64,000 bases of DNA, taken from Streptomyces justiciae (GTDB lineage Bacteria > Actinomycetota > Actinomycetes > Streptomycetales > Streptomycetaceae). Shown piece after piece: positions 29,182-36,817 of this stretch (positions within the stretch are counted from its first letter, which is position 1; each line of letters begins with the position of its first letter). Under the pieces are notes generated by a model. It saw nothing but the letters and a program-made list of their open reading frames with translations, was not told where the DNA came from and ran no database searches. The DNA is taken from positions 248,001-312,000 of the forward strand of contig NZ_JADDXU010000010.1 in assembly GCF_015163075.1 (NCBI RefSeq). The letters are read 5' to 3'. The position numbers and the translations under genes are program-made.

Positions 29182-29864
29182 GCATCCGGGTGGTCGTCGC
29201 CGACGACCAGGAACTCGTGCGCAGCGGCTTCAGCATGATCCTGGAGGCGCAGGCGGACATCGAGGTCGTCGCCGAGGCCGGGGACGGCGCGGAGGCGGTC
29301 GCCGCGGTGCAGCGGCACACGCCGGACGTGCTGCTCCTCGACATCCGTATGCCGGTGATGGACGGCCTGGAGGCGGCCCGCCGGGTGTGCGGGCAGTCCG
29401 CCTGCAAGGTCGTCATGCTGACCACGTTCGACCTGGACGAGTACGTCTACGAGGCCCTGTACGCGGGCGCCAGCGGTTTCCTCCTCAAGGACGTGCGCCG
29501 GGACGACCTGGTGCACGCCGTGCGGGTCGTCGCCGCCGGGGACTCGCTGCTCGCGCCGGCCGTGACCCGGCGGCTGGTCGCGGACATCGTGCGCCGCCGC
29601 CGGGAGGAGGCCACGGCCGAGGTCACCCCGGACCGCCTGGAGGTGCTGACCGCCCGCGAGGTGGAGACGCTGCGGATGCTGGCGCGGGGGCTCTCCAACG
29701 CGGAGATCGCCACCACGCTGTTCGTCAGCGAGCACACCGTGAAGACCCATGTCAGCAATGTGCTGAGCAAGTTGGGGCTGCGGGACCGCGTCCAGGCGGT
29801 GATCTGCGCCTATGAGACGGGTCTGGTGGTGCCGGGGTCGTCCGACGACAATGGCGGACCATGA
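29178..29864 (+). CDS. LuxR/NarL response regulator
   Basis: Cognate response regulator, 228 residues. The receiver has the acidic pair D9/D10, phospho-acceptor D55 in LLLDIRMPVMDG, T in MLTTFD and K in FLLKDVRRDDL. A LuxR-type DNA-binding domain (LTAREVETLRMLARGLSNAEI, then SEHTVKTHVSNVLSKLGLRD) ends the protein. The start GTG lies inside the kinase stop. Its ATGA junction with the next gene puts an acetyltransferase in the same transcript. Confidence 0.93.
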   Translation: MSIRVVVADDQELVRSGFSMILEAQADIEVVAEAGDGAEAVAAVQRHTPDVLLLDIRMPVMDGLEAARRVCGQSACKVVMLTTFDLDEYVYEALYAGASGFLLKDVRRDDLVHAVRVVAAGDSLLAPAVTRRLVADIVRRRREEATAEVTPDRLEVLTAREVETLRMLARGLSNAEIATTLFVSEHTVKTHVSNVLSKLGLRDRVQAVICAYETGLVVPGSSDDNGGP

Positions 29865-30304
29865 TCACGATTGGTTCGCTGCGCCCCGAGGACCGGGCCG
29901 GCTGGGAAGAACTCGCGCGCGGCTACAAGGCGTTCTACCGCACCGAGGTGCCGGACGAGGGCTACGAGGAGATGTGGCACCGCCTCCTGGACGGCGAGGA
30001 GGTGTACGGGGTCGGCGCCTGGACGGCGGACGGAAAGCTGGTCGGCATCACCCACTATCTCTTCCACGTCGCGGGCTGGACGGCGGACGTCTGCTATCTC
30101 CAGGACCTGTTCGTCGACGAGGCGGTACGCGGCCAGGGCGTCGCCCGCGCGCTCATCGAGCACGTGGCGGGAGTGGCCCGTGAGCGGGGCGCCGCCCGGC
30201 TGTACTGGACGACCCAGGAGCACAACACCACCGCCCGTGCCCTGTACGACAAGGTGGCGGCGTTCAACGGGTTCCTGCGCTACGACTACCCGCTCGCGCG
30301 GTAG
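29861..30304 (+). CDS. GNAT-family N-acetyltransferase
   Basis: 147-residue acetyltransferase of the GNAT fold. The acetyl-CoA loop is DEAVRGQGVARALIEH (the R-x-x-G-x-A motif), preceded by CYLQDLFVD and followed by LYWTTQEHNTTARALYDKV. The substrate is unknown. ATG 29861 overlaps the response-regulator stop (ATGA), so it belongs to the two-component operon. Confidence 0.88.
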   Translation: MITIGSLRPEDRAGWEELARGYKAFYRTEVPDEGYEEMWHRLLDGEEVYGVGAWTADGKLVGITHYLFHVAGWTADVCYLQDLFVDEAVRGQGVARALIEHVAGVARERGAARLYWTTQEHNTTARALYDKVAAFNGFLRYDYPLAR

Positions 30305-30457
30305 CGCCGAAGGCACGGTTCCTCCCCCACGGGAGTGAGATGGCCCGTCGCCTCCCCCGTACGACGGAGTCCCGGAAACCGCTCCCTCCGGCGATCCGGC
30401 GCCACCCCCTCCCCCGCGAGTCTGAGGGCATCAACCGACGCCTCGCCGGGAGGGACC

Positions 30458-32560
30458 GTGCTCTCCACACTCGCCCGGACGGCCACACGCCGTCCGCTCA
30501 CCGTCATCGCCCTGTGGGTGCTCTTCCTGCTGCTCGGCTTCGGGCTCGGCACCGGCGTTTTCGGGCGCCTGTCGGACAACGTGCCCGAGGTGCCGGGCAC
30601 CGAGTCGGAGGCGGCCGCGGAGTATCTCGACCGGGTCGACCCGTCCGGCGACTCGATCACCGCGGTCGTCGAGGGCACCGCCGTCACCGACCCCGCGCTG
30701 CGGACCCAGGTCGAGCAAGCCGTCGCCGACGTACGGAAGATCGCCGGGGTGGCCGCCGTACCGGACCCGTACGCGACGCCCGGTCTGACCGCCGAGGACG
30801 GGCGGGCGCTCCTCGTCCCGGTCGCGCTCAAGGGCGGGCTCGACGACGACGCCGAGGAACGGGCCGTGAACGACGCGGCCGACCGCATCAAGCAGATCGC
30901 CGCGCCCGAAGTCCACGTCAGCGGCGGTCCGTTGCTGGGGCTCCAGATCGGCGAGAAGGCCCAGGAGGACGTCCGGAACGCGGAGTTGATCTCCCTGCCC
31001 GTGGTCCTCGCGCTGCTTCTCGTCGTCTTCGGCGGGCTGCGCTCGGCCGCGCTGCCCCTCGTCATCGCGGTGAGCGGCATCGCGGGCGCGTTCCTCGCGC
31101 TGTTCCTGTTCAGCTCGGTCACCGACATCTCCGTGTACGCGATCCAGGTGACGACGATGCTGGGCCTCGGACTCGCCGTGGACTACGCCCTGTTGATGCT
31201 GGTCCGCTTCCGCGAGGAACGCCGGACGACGGAGGACGTCGTCGAGGCCGTGCACCGTACGGTCGCCGCGGCCGGGCGGACCGTGCTGTTCTCCGGGCTC
31301 ACCGTGGCGGTCAGCCTCACCGGGCTGCTGGTCTTCCCGAGCGTCTTCCTGCGCAGCATGGGCCTCGCGGTGGCCGCCGTGGTCGTCGTCGACATGCTCG
31401 CCGCGGTCACGCTGCTGCCCGCGCTGCTCACCCGCTTCGGCCGGAAGATCCCGCCCGCGAAGGACCGGCCGGAGAGCGAGGAGGGCCGCGTCTTCGCCCG
31501 CCTGGCCCGCTTCTCCGCACGCAACCGGATCGCCGTCCTGGCCGTGATCGTCCCCGCCCTGCTGGTGCTCGCTCTCCCTGTCACAGGCATGCGGATCAAC
31601 CTCGGCGACGCCCAGCAACTGCCGTCGAGCACCGAGGCACGGCAGTTGTACGACACCGTCGCCGCCCACTTCCCGCCGGGCACCGGTGTCTCCCCGATCA
31701 CCGTCGTCCTCAAGCCCGGCACCGACGCGGGCACCGCCGACCGCATCCGCGCCCTGTCACCGCGCGCCGAGTCCCGGGACGTGCCGGGCGGCACCACGGT
31801 CGTGGAGCTGCCGCCGACCGGCAGCGTGGACGGGGACGCGGCGACCGGCCTGGTGAAGCAGGTACGCGACCTGCGGGGGGACGCGCCCGTCGAGGTCACG
31901 GGCCCCGCCGCCCGCCTCGTCGACTTCCGGGCCATGCTCGCCGACCGGGCGCCCTGGGCCGCGCTGACCGTGCTGGCCGGCATCTTCGTCCTGCTGTTCG
32001 CCTTCACCGGCTCGGTGCTGATCCCGCTGCGCACGATCGCGACGACGCTGCTGAGCCTGGGTGCCGCGCTGGGTGCGGTGGTGTGGGTGTTCCAGGACGG
32101 ACACCTGGCCGGGCTGCTGGGCGCCGAGGGCCTCGGGTCGCTGAGCCTGACGGCACCGCCGCTGATCATCGCGATCGCCTTCGGCCTGGCGATGGACTAC
32201 GAGCTGTTCATTCTGGCCCGGATGCGGGAGGCGCGCCGGGTCAGCGGGGACGACCAGGAGGCCGTGGTGACGGGCCTGCGCCGCTCGGGCCGGGTGGTGA
32301 CCTGCGCCGCCCTCCTGCTGGCCGTGGTCTTCGGCGCCTTCATGACGGGCGGCTTCTCCCCCATCCTCCAGATCGGACTCGGACTCACCCTCGCGGTACT
32401 GATCGACGCCACCGTCGTACGCATGCTCCTCGTCCCGGCGACGATGGGCCTGCTCGGACGCCGGGCGTGGTGGGCACCGAAGCCGCTGCGGCGAGTGCAT
32501 GACCGGTTCGGCCTGAGGGAGGAGGGGGCGACCGCACCACGGGTACCGACGAACGCCTGA
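30458..32560 (+). CDS. MMPL-family RND transporter
   Basis: 700-residue exporter of the MmpL/RND type, with the normal internal duplication: one helix (LTVIALWVLFLLLGFGLG), a periplasmic-type loop, five helices, then the same again. Helix motifs GLGLAVDYALLMLVRFREE and AIAFGLAMDYELFILARMREA contain the conserved Asp-Tyr proton-relay pairs. Substrates of this family are lipids, drugs or secondary metabolites. GTG 30458 is chosen because GGAGGG (30449-30454) lies just upstream. Upstream in-frame ATG/GTG codons (from 30335) lack a ribosome site. A strong terminator follows. Confidence 0.9.
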   Translation: MLSTLARTATRRPLTVIALWVLFLLLGFGLGTGVFGRLSDNVPEVPGTESEAAAEYLDRVDPSGDSITAVVEGTAVTDPALRTQVEQAVADVRKIAGVAAVPDPYATPGLTAEDGRALLVPVALKGGLDDDAEERAVNDAADRIKQIAAPEVHVSGGPLLGLQIGEKAQEDVRNAELISLPVVLALLLVVFGGLRSAALPLVIAVSGIAGAFLALFLFSSVTDISVYAIQVTTMLGLGLAVDYALLMLVRFREERRTTEDVVEAVHRTVAAAGRTVLFSGLTVAVSLTGLLVFPSVFLRSMGLAVAAVVVVDMLAAVTLLPALLTRFGRKIPPAKDRPESEEGRVFARLARFSARNRIAVLAVIVPALLVLALPVTGMRINLGDAQQLPSSTEARQLYDTVAAHFPPGTGVSPITVVLKPGTDAGTADRIRALSPRAESRDVPGGTTVVELPPTGSVDGDAATGLVKQVRDLRGDAPVEVTGPAARLVDFRAMLADRAPWAALTVLAGIFVLLFAFTGSVLIPLRTIATTLLSLGAALGAVVWVFQDGHLAGLLGAEGLGSLSLTAPPLIIAIAFGLAMDYELFILARMREARRVSGDDQEAVVTGLRRSGRVVTCAALLLAVVFGAFMTGGFSPILQIGLGLTLAVLIDATVVRMLLVPATMGLLGRRAWWAPKPLRRVHDRFGLREEGATAPRVPTNA

Positions 32561-32575
32561 GAGCTCCCGATACAC

Positions 32576-32608
32576 AGGGGACCCGGCCGACGAGCCGGGT
32601 CCCCTTTC
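32576..32608. terminator. terminator after the MMPL gene
   Basis: AGGGGACCCGGC (32576-32587) and GCCGGGTCCCCT (32594-32605) form a perfect 12-bp stem with a 6-nt loop, followed by TTT. It lies 16 bp after the MMPL stop and 25 bp before a small ORF, so that ORF must have its own promoter. Confidence 0.8.
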
Positions 32609-32620
32609 GCGTGCGGCGGC

Positions 32621-32626
32621 TAGAGT
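32621..32626 (+). promoter_or_regulatory. -10 element of a leaderless transcript
   Basis: TAGAGT ends 6 nt before the ATG at 32633, so transcription would begin at or next to the start codon. No ribosome-binding site is present. This is the arrangement of leaderless mRNAs, which are frequent in Streptomyces. Confidence 0.5.
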
Positions 32627-32632
32627 TTTTTC

Positions 32633-32797
32633 ATGGGTGGGGACACGGGGGAACGGCCCACGCGGCCGTGCAAATGGTGCGGCAAGCCTGTCGAGCAGCC
32701 GCGCAGCCGGTGGCGTCGGCGGGGTTTTTGCAGCAAGTCGCATCGGCGCAGGAACCGGGTGATGGAGGCCGTGTTCGAGTTCCTGGACTTCTGGTAG
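32633..32797 (+). CDS. 54-residue Cys/His zinc-ribbon-like small protein
   Basis: Small basic protein with CKWCGKP (C13, C16), GFCSKSH (C33, H37) and an acidic C-terminal end FEFLDFW. The CxxC...CxxxH spacing suggests one zinc ion, and eleven Arg plus Lys residues between the metal pairs suggest nucleic-acid contact. I do not know its function. It is flanked by a terminator and a lipoprotein gene, has its own leaderless-type promoter, and third positions are GC-rich as in real genes. I recall similar short proteins in other Streptomyces, but this was not checked. Confidence 0.65.
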   Translation: MGGDTGERPTRPCKWCGKPVEQPRSRWRRRGFCSKSHRRRNRVMEAVFEFLDFW

Positions 32798-32918
32798 TCC
32801 GCGCCGCCGCGCTGGTCCTCACCGGAATCTCAGGAAGCGGCACGGGGATTCAAAGGATCAGCACATCTGCGCGACGCAGGATGCCCACGCAAAGGCGGAT
32901 ATCTCAGGAAGGCCTGCC

Positions 32919-34154
32919 GTGGGCGTCTCGCACATATCGAACCGGTCCGACCAGCCGTCGGAGAGGTGGTCGCGGCGCGGAGTGCTCACCGTGCTCGGCG
33001 TCGTCCCCGCCGCTGTGCTCACCGGATGCAGCGGGTCGGCCGACGCCACGGAGGAGGCCACGGCGACGGCGTCGGTGAAGCCCGCCGCGACGAAGAAGCC
33101 GGTCATCACGGTCAGCCCCGCCGACGGCACGAAGAAGGCCGCGTTCACCAGCCCCGTCGAGGTCACCGTGACCGACGGCACCCTCGCCTCCGTCGAGGTC
33201 AGCGGCAACGACGGCTCGACGCTCGACGGCACCTTCGACGACGCGAAGACCACCTGGACGTCGACCGAGAACCCGTACTCGGGGACGAAGTACACGGTGA
33301 CGGCGAAGGCACAGGGCGCCGACGCGGAGACCGCCACCTTCACCACCAAGTCGCCCGGCGAGACCTTCGTCGGCTACTTCACCCCCGAGGCCGGCTCCAC
33401 GTCCGGCGTCGGCATGCCGGTCTCGATCAACTTCACGCACGCCGTGTCCGACAAGGCCGCCGTCGAGAAGGCGATCACGGTGACCGCGGAACCGGCCGTC
33501 GAGGTGGTCGGCCACTGGTTCAGCGACACCCGCCTCGACTTCCGGCCCGAGACGTACTGGGCGGCCGGCACGACCATCACGCTCGGGCTGCGGCTGAAGG
33601 ACGTCGAGGGCACGGACGGGGTCTACGGCGTCCAGTCCAAGGACGTCACCTTCCACATCGGGCGCGAGCAGATCAGCACCGTCGACCTGTCCGCGAAGGA
33701 GATGGTGGTGAAGCGGGACGGGACGACGTACGCCACCTACCCCGTCTCCGGCGGCGACGCCGACCACACCACCTGGTCCGGGATCATGGTGATCAGCGAG
33801 CGGTTCAAGGAGACCCGGATGGAGTCCTCCACCGTCGGACTGGGCGACGAGTACGACATCTCCGACGTGCCGCACGCCCAGCGCCTCACCACCTCCGGCA
33901 CCTTCATCCACGGCAACTACTGGGCGTCCACCTCGGTGTTCGGCAGCCAGAACACCAGCCACGGGTGTGTCGGTCTGCATGACGCCAAGGGCGCGAACGA
34001 CAGCTCGGTGCCGGGCTACAAGTTCTACGACAGCTCGATGCTCGGCGATGTCGTCATCGTCAAGAACTCCGGTGAGAAGACGGTCGATCCGGCGAACGGG
34101 CTCAACGGCTGGAACCTGTCGTGGGCGGACTGGAAGGCGGGCAGCGCGCTTTAG
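32919..34154 (+). CDS. L,D-transpeptidase lipoprotein (YkuD, Ig-like domains)
   Basis: Cell-wall enzyme that makes 3-3 peptidoglycan cross-links. GTG 32919 has AGGAAGG 6 bp upstream. The 411-residue protein has a twin-arginine-like SRRGVLTVLGVV signal and the lipobox LTGC with lipid-modified C37. Two immunoglobulin-like domains follow (about 60-150 and 150-250), then the YkuD catalytic domain with HGNYWA and SHGCVGL, where C350 is the nucleophile. This is the layout of actinobacterial LdtMt2-type enzymes. It is probably membrane-anchored on the outer face. An 11-bp direct repeat (ATCTCAGGAAG) precedes it at 32827 and 32901, the second copy forming its ribosome site. Confidence 0.93.
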   Translation: MGVSHISNRSDQPSERWSRRGVLTVLGVVPAAVLTGCSGSADATEEATATASVKPAATKKPVITVSPADGTKKAAFTSPVEVTVTDGTLASVEVSGNDGSTLDGTFDDAKTTWTSTENPYSGTKYTVTAKAQGADAETATFTTKSPGETFVGYFTPEAGSTSGVGMPVSINFTHAVSDKAAVEKAITVTAEPAVEVVGHWFSDTRLDFRPETYWAAGTTITLGLRLKDVEGTDGVYGVQSKDVTFHIGREQISTVDLSAKEMVVKRDGTTYATYPVSGGDADHTTWSGIMVISERFKETRMESSTVGLGDEYDISDVPHAQRLTTSGTFIHGNYWASTSVFGSQNTSHGCVGLHDAKGANDSSVPGYKFYDSSMLGDVVIVKNSGEKTVDPANGLNGWNLSWADWKAGSAL

Positions 34155-34269
34155 GGCAGCACGCTTTAGGGCGTATGCGCCGTTCATGACCTGAACTTGC
34201 CTGGAGCGAAAGGACTTTCCTTGTTTTAAGTCTTGACGGCCTCCCCGTCGGAGAGCACATTGGGCCCAC

Positions 34270-34287
34270 TTTGAGAGCGCTCTCAAA
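34270..34287. promoter_or_regulatory. perfect 18-bp LacI-type operator upstream of GH16
   Basis: TTTGAGAGCGCTCTCAAA is a perfect palindrome centred on GCGC, 51 bp before the laminarinase start. It closely resembles the TGGGAGCGCTCCCA site of the cellobiose repressor CebR and related LacI-family sites. Induction by beta-glucan oligosaccharides is the expected outcome. The cognate repressor is not in this window. Confidence 0.75.
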
Positions 34288-34338
34288 GGTTCTCAAGAGG
34301 TACCCGCGCACCCATCTCCGTACCCGAGAGGCACCCCC

Positions 34339-35724
34339 ATGAGTGACACCTCCGGCATACCCAGACGGCGACGGGCCCTGGTCGCCGTCCTCGCCACGCT
34401 CGGTCTGGCGGCGGCCGCGGCCTCGGCCGCGACCCTCCCCGCGAACGCCTCCGCGCCCACGCCTCCCTCGGGCTGGACGCAGGTGTTCCTCGACGACTTC
34501 AACGGCTCCGCCGGGACCGGCGTGAACACCTCCAACTGGCAGTACGCGACCGGGACTTCGTATCCCGGCGGCCCCGCCAACTGGGGCACCGGCGAGGTCG
34601 AGACGATGACGAACAGCACCTCCAACGTCTCGCTCGACGGCAACGGCAATCTGCGCATCACCCCGATCCGCGACTCGGCCGGAAGGTGGACGTCGGGCCG
34701 CATCGAGACCAACCGCACCGACTTCCAGCCCCCGTCCGGCGGCAAGCTGCGCGTCGAGGCGCGCATCCAGATGCCGAACGTCACCGGCACGGCGGCCGAG
34801 GGCTACTGGCCCGCGTTCTGGATGCTGGGCGCGCCCTACCGCGGCAACTACCAGAACTGGCCGAGCGTCGGCGAGCTGGACATCATGGAGAACGTCCAGG
34901 GCATGAACCGCGTGTGGGCCACCATGCACTGCGGCACCAACCCGGGCGGCCCGTGCAACGAGACGACGGGCATCGGCAACAACGTCGCCTGTCCGGGTTC
35001 GACCTGCCAGTCGGCGTTCCACACCTACACCATGGAGTGGGACCGCTCGGTGAGCCCCGAGACGATCCGCTTCTACGTGGACGGCACGCAGTTCCACTCG
35101 GTCAACGCGGGCCAGATGGACGCGACGACCTGGGCCAACGCCACCAACCACGGCTTCTTCATCATCCTGAACGTGGCGATGGGCGGCGCCTTCCCCGACG
35201 CGTTCGGCGGCGGCCTCGACAGCGGCACCCAGTCCGGTGTGCCGATGACGGTGGACTACGTCCAGGTGCTGTCGGCCAGTGGGAGCGGTACCACGCCTCC
35301 CCCGTCGGGCAGCCGTGACGCCTACAGCGCCATCCAGGCCGAGTCGTACAACAGCCAGTCCGGCACGATCACCGAGACCACCACCGACACCGGCGGCGGC
35401 CAGAACATCGGCGCGCTGGCCAACGGCGACTGGGCCCTCTTCCAGAACGTCAACTTCGGCTCCACGGCGGCGACTCAGTTCGTGGCCCGGGTGGCGAGCG
35501 GCGCCGGCAGCGGGGTCAGCGGCCTGGTCGAGGTACGCCTGGACAGCCGCTCCAACGCCCCCATCGGCAGCTTCGCCCTGGCCAACACCGGGGGCTGGCA
35601 GTCCTGGCGGACGGTACCGGCGAACATCTCGTCGGTGACGGGGACGCACGACGTGTATCTGACGTTCACGAGCGGCCAGCCGGCGGACTTCGTGAACGTG
35701 AACTGGTTCAACTTCGGGCACTGA
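34339..35724 (+). CDS. secreted GH16 endo-beta-1,3-glucanase with CBM6
   Basis: Exported laminarinase, 461 residues. The signal peptide has RRRR followed by ALVAVLATLGLAAAAASA and cuts near residue 38. The GH16 jelly roll (about 45-310) carries the ExDxxE catalytic motif GELDIMEN with nucleophile E179 and acid/base E184, plus EGYWPAFWMLG. A short linker (TTPPPSGSRDA) leads to a C-terminal CBM6 (about 325-461; IQAESYNSQSG to VNWFNFGH). It degrades beta-1,3-glucans of fungi or algae. Single-gene transcript under the palindrome at 34270. Confidence 0.95.
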   Translation: MSDTSGIPRRRRALVAVLATLGLAAAAASAATLPANASAPTPPSGWTQVFLDDFNGSAGTGVNTSNWQYATGTSYPGGPANWGTGEVETMTNSTSNVSLDGNGNLRITPIRDSAGRWTSGRIETNRTDFQPPSGGKLRVEARIQMPNVTGTAAEGYWPAFWMLGAPYRGNYQNWPSVGELDIMENVQGMNRVWATMHCGTNPGGPCNETTGIGNNVACPGSTCQSAFHTYTMEWDRSVSPETIRFYVDGTQFHSVNAGQMDATTWANATNHGFFIILNVAMGGAFPDAFGGGLDSGTQSGVPMTVDYVQVLSASGSGTTPPPSGSRDAYSAIQAESYNSQSGTITETTTDTGGGQNIGALANGDWALFQNVNFGSTAATQFVARVASGAGSGVSGLVEVRLDSRSNAPIGSFALANTGGWQSWRTVPANISSVTGTHDVYLTFTSGQPADFVNVNWFNFGH

Positions 35725-35763
35725 CAGACCCGTTGGCGAGGGGCTCCGCGCGTGCGGGGCCCC

Positions 35764-36657
35764 TCAGCGCAGTTCCGCCCGGAACCCCACCGGCGTCTGC
35801 CCCGCGTGGAGTTGGAAGAACTTCGAGAAGTTCGCCGCGTCCGCGAACCCCACCGCCGCGCCCACCCGCCCGATGGGCAGGTCCGTGTGGGCGAGGAGGC
35901 GTTTGGCCTCCAGGACGACCCGCTTGTCGATGAAGCCCTTCGGGGTCTCTCCCGTCGCCGCGCGGACCGCGCGGACCAGGGTCCGGCGCGAGTAGCCGAG
36001 GGCGTCGGCGTAGGCGCTGACGCTGTGGTTCGTGGCGAAGTCCTTCTCCACCGCGTCGCGGAACAGGGTGAAGGTCGTGTCCGACCGGGCCAGCGCCGCC
36101 TCCTGCGAGCTCGCGGCGAGATGCGCGAGGCGGAGCAGGAACGCCGTGAGGGAGTGGCGGAGGACGGCCGTGTGCAGGCTGAGCGGGAGCGTCGCCGTGT
36201 CCTTGTACTCGCGTCGCAGCTGCGCCAGTGACGCCCCCAGCCCCGCCAGTTGCTCCGCGTCGGGGTGGAGCAGCGGCGGCAGGTCGTAGCGGTACAGGCC
36301 CGTCGCCTCCACCGTCGCCCTGGGCAGGAAGCCCGGTTGCATGGTCAGGACCGTTCCGCGGTACCCGCTGAACTTCGAGAAGCGGTGGACCTGGCCCGGG
36401 CGGATCCAGAGCAGGTCGCCCGCGTACGCCTCGTACTCGGCGAAGTCGATCATGTGGCGGACGGGGCCCTTGTCGAAGAGCATCACGACATGGAAGTCGA
36501 TCCGGTGGACGCGGTGCAGCGGAGCGTCGGCGCGCCAGGTGCGGTGCGGGCCCATCGGGCCGACCTGCATGCCGACGCCGCCTTCGCTCAGCTCGACCGG
36601 GAAGGGGAACGTTCTGATCCCGTCACCGTCGCCGCCTTGGGATGTTCTGTCCGCCAT
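35764..36657 (-). CDS. AraC-family transcriptional regulator
   Basis: 297-residue regulator: an N-terminal cupin sensor domain (LHRVHRIDFHVVMLFDKGPVR-like segment, GDLLWIRPGQVHRFSKF) and a C-terminal AraC double helix-turn-helix (HSVSAYADALGYSRRTLVRAV, then PIGRVGAAVGFADAANFSKFF). ATG 36657 is preferred over upstream codons since GAGAAGGAC lies just before it. It is divergent from the pentose phosphate operon across about 160 bp that contain an 8-1-8 palindrome, so it might sense a sugar and affect that operon, though this is only suggested by position. Confidence 0.88.
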   Translation of the reverse strand: MADRTSQGGDGDGIRTFPFPVELSEGGVGMQVGPMGPHRTWRADAPLHRVHRIDFHVVMLFDKGPVRHMIDFAEYEAYAGDLLWIRPGQVHRFSKFSGYRGTVLTMQPGFLPRATVEATGLYRYDLPPLLHPDAEQLAGLGASLAQLRREYKDTATLPLSLHTAVLRHSLTAFLLRLAHLAASSQEAALARSDTTFTLFRDAVEKDFATNHSVSAYADALGYSRRTLVRAVRAATGETPKGFIDKRVVLEAKRLLAHTDLPIGRVGAAVGFADAANFSKFFQLHAGQTPVGFRAELR

Positions 36658-36734
36658 GTCCTTCTCGCGTCGCCTCGAAGCCGCTGTCCGTGTCCCACTT
36701 TCACCACAGGCTGACACACCTCGACCTTCCCTCA

Positions 36735-36751
36735 TAAAAGTCAGACTTTTA
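36735..36751. promoter_or_regulatory. palindrome between AraC and transketolase genes
   Basis: TAAAAGTC (36735-36742) and GACTTTTA (36744-36751) form a perfect inverted repeat around one A. It lies 67 bp upstream of the transketolase ATG in an AT-rich patch that stands out from its surroundings. It could be an operator or part of the divergent promoters. Confidence 0.5.
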
Positions 36752-36817
36752 GAGTCGAACGCGTCTCACCAGGAACGATGCACGAATCCATGAACTCTTG
36801 AAGAGGACTGGTCACAG

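Noticed and set aside
32798..32918. A cyclic-di-AMP (ydaO) type riboswitch ahead of the cell-wall enzyme
   Set aside because: The gap is about 120 nt and I could not see the conserved paired elements; only an 11-bp direct repeat is present.
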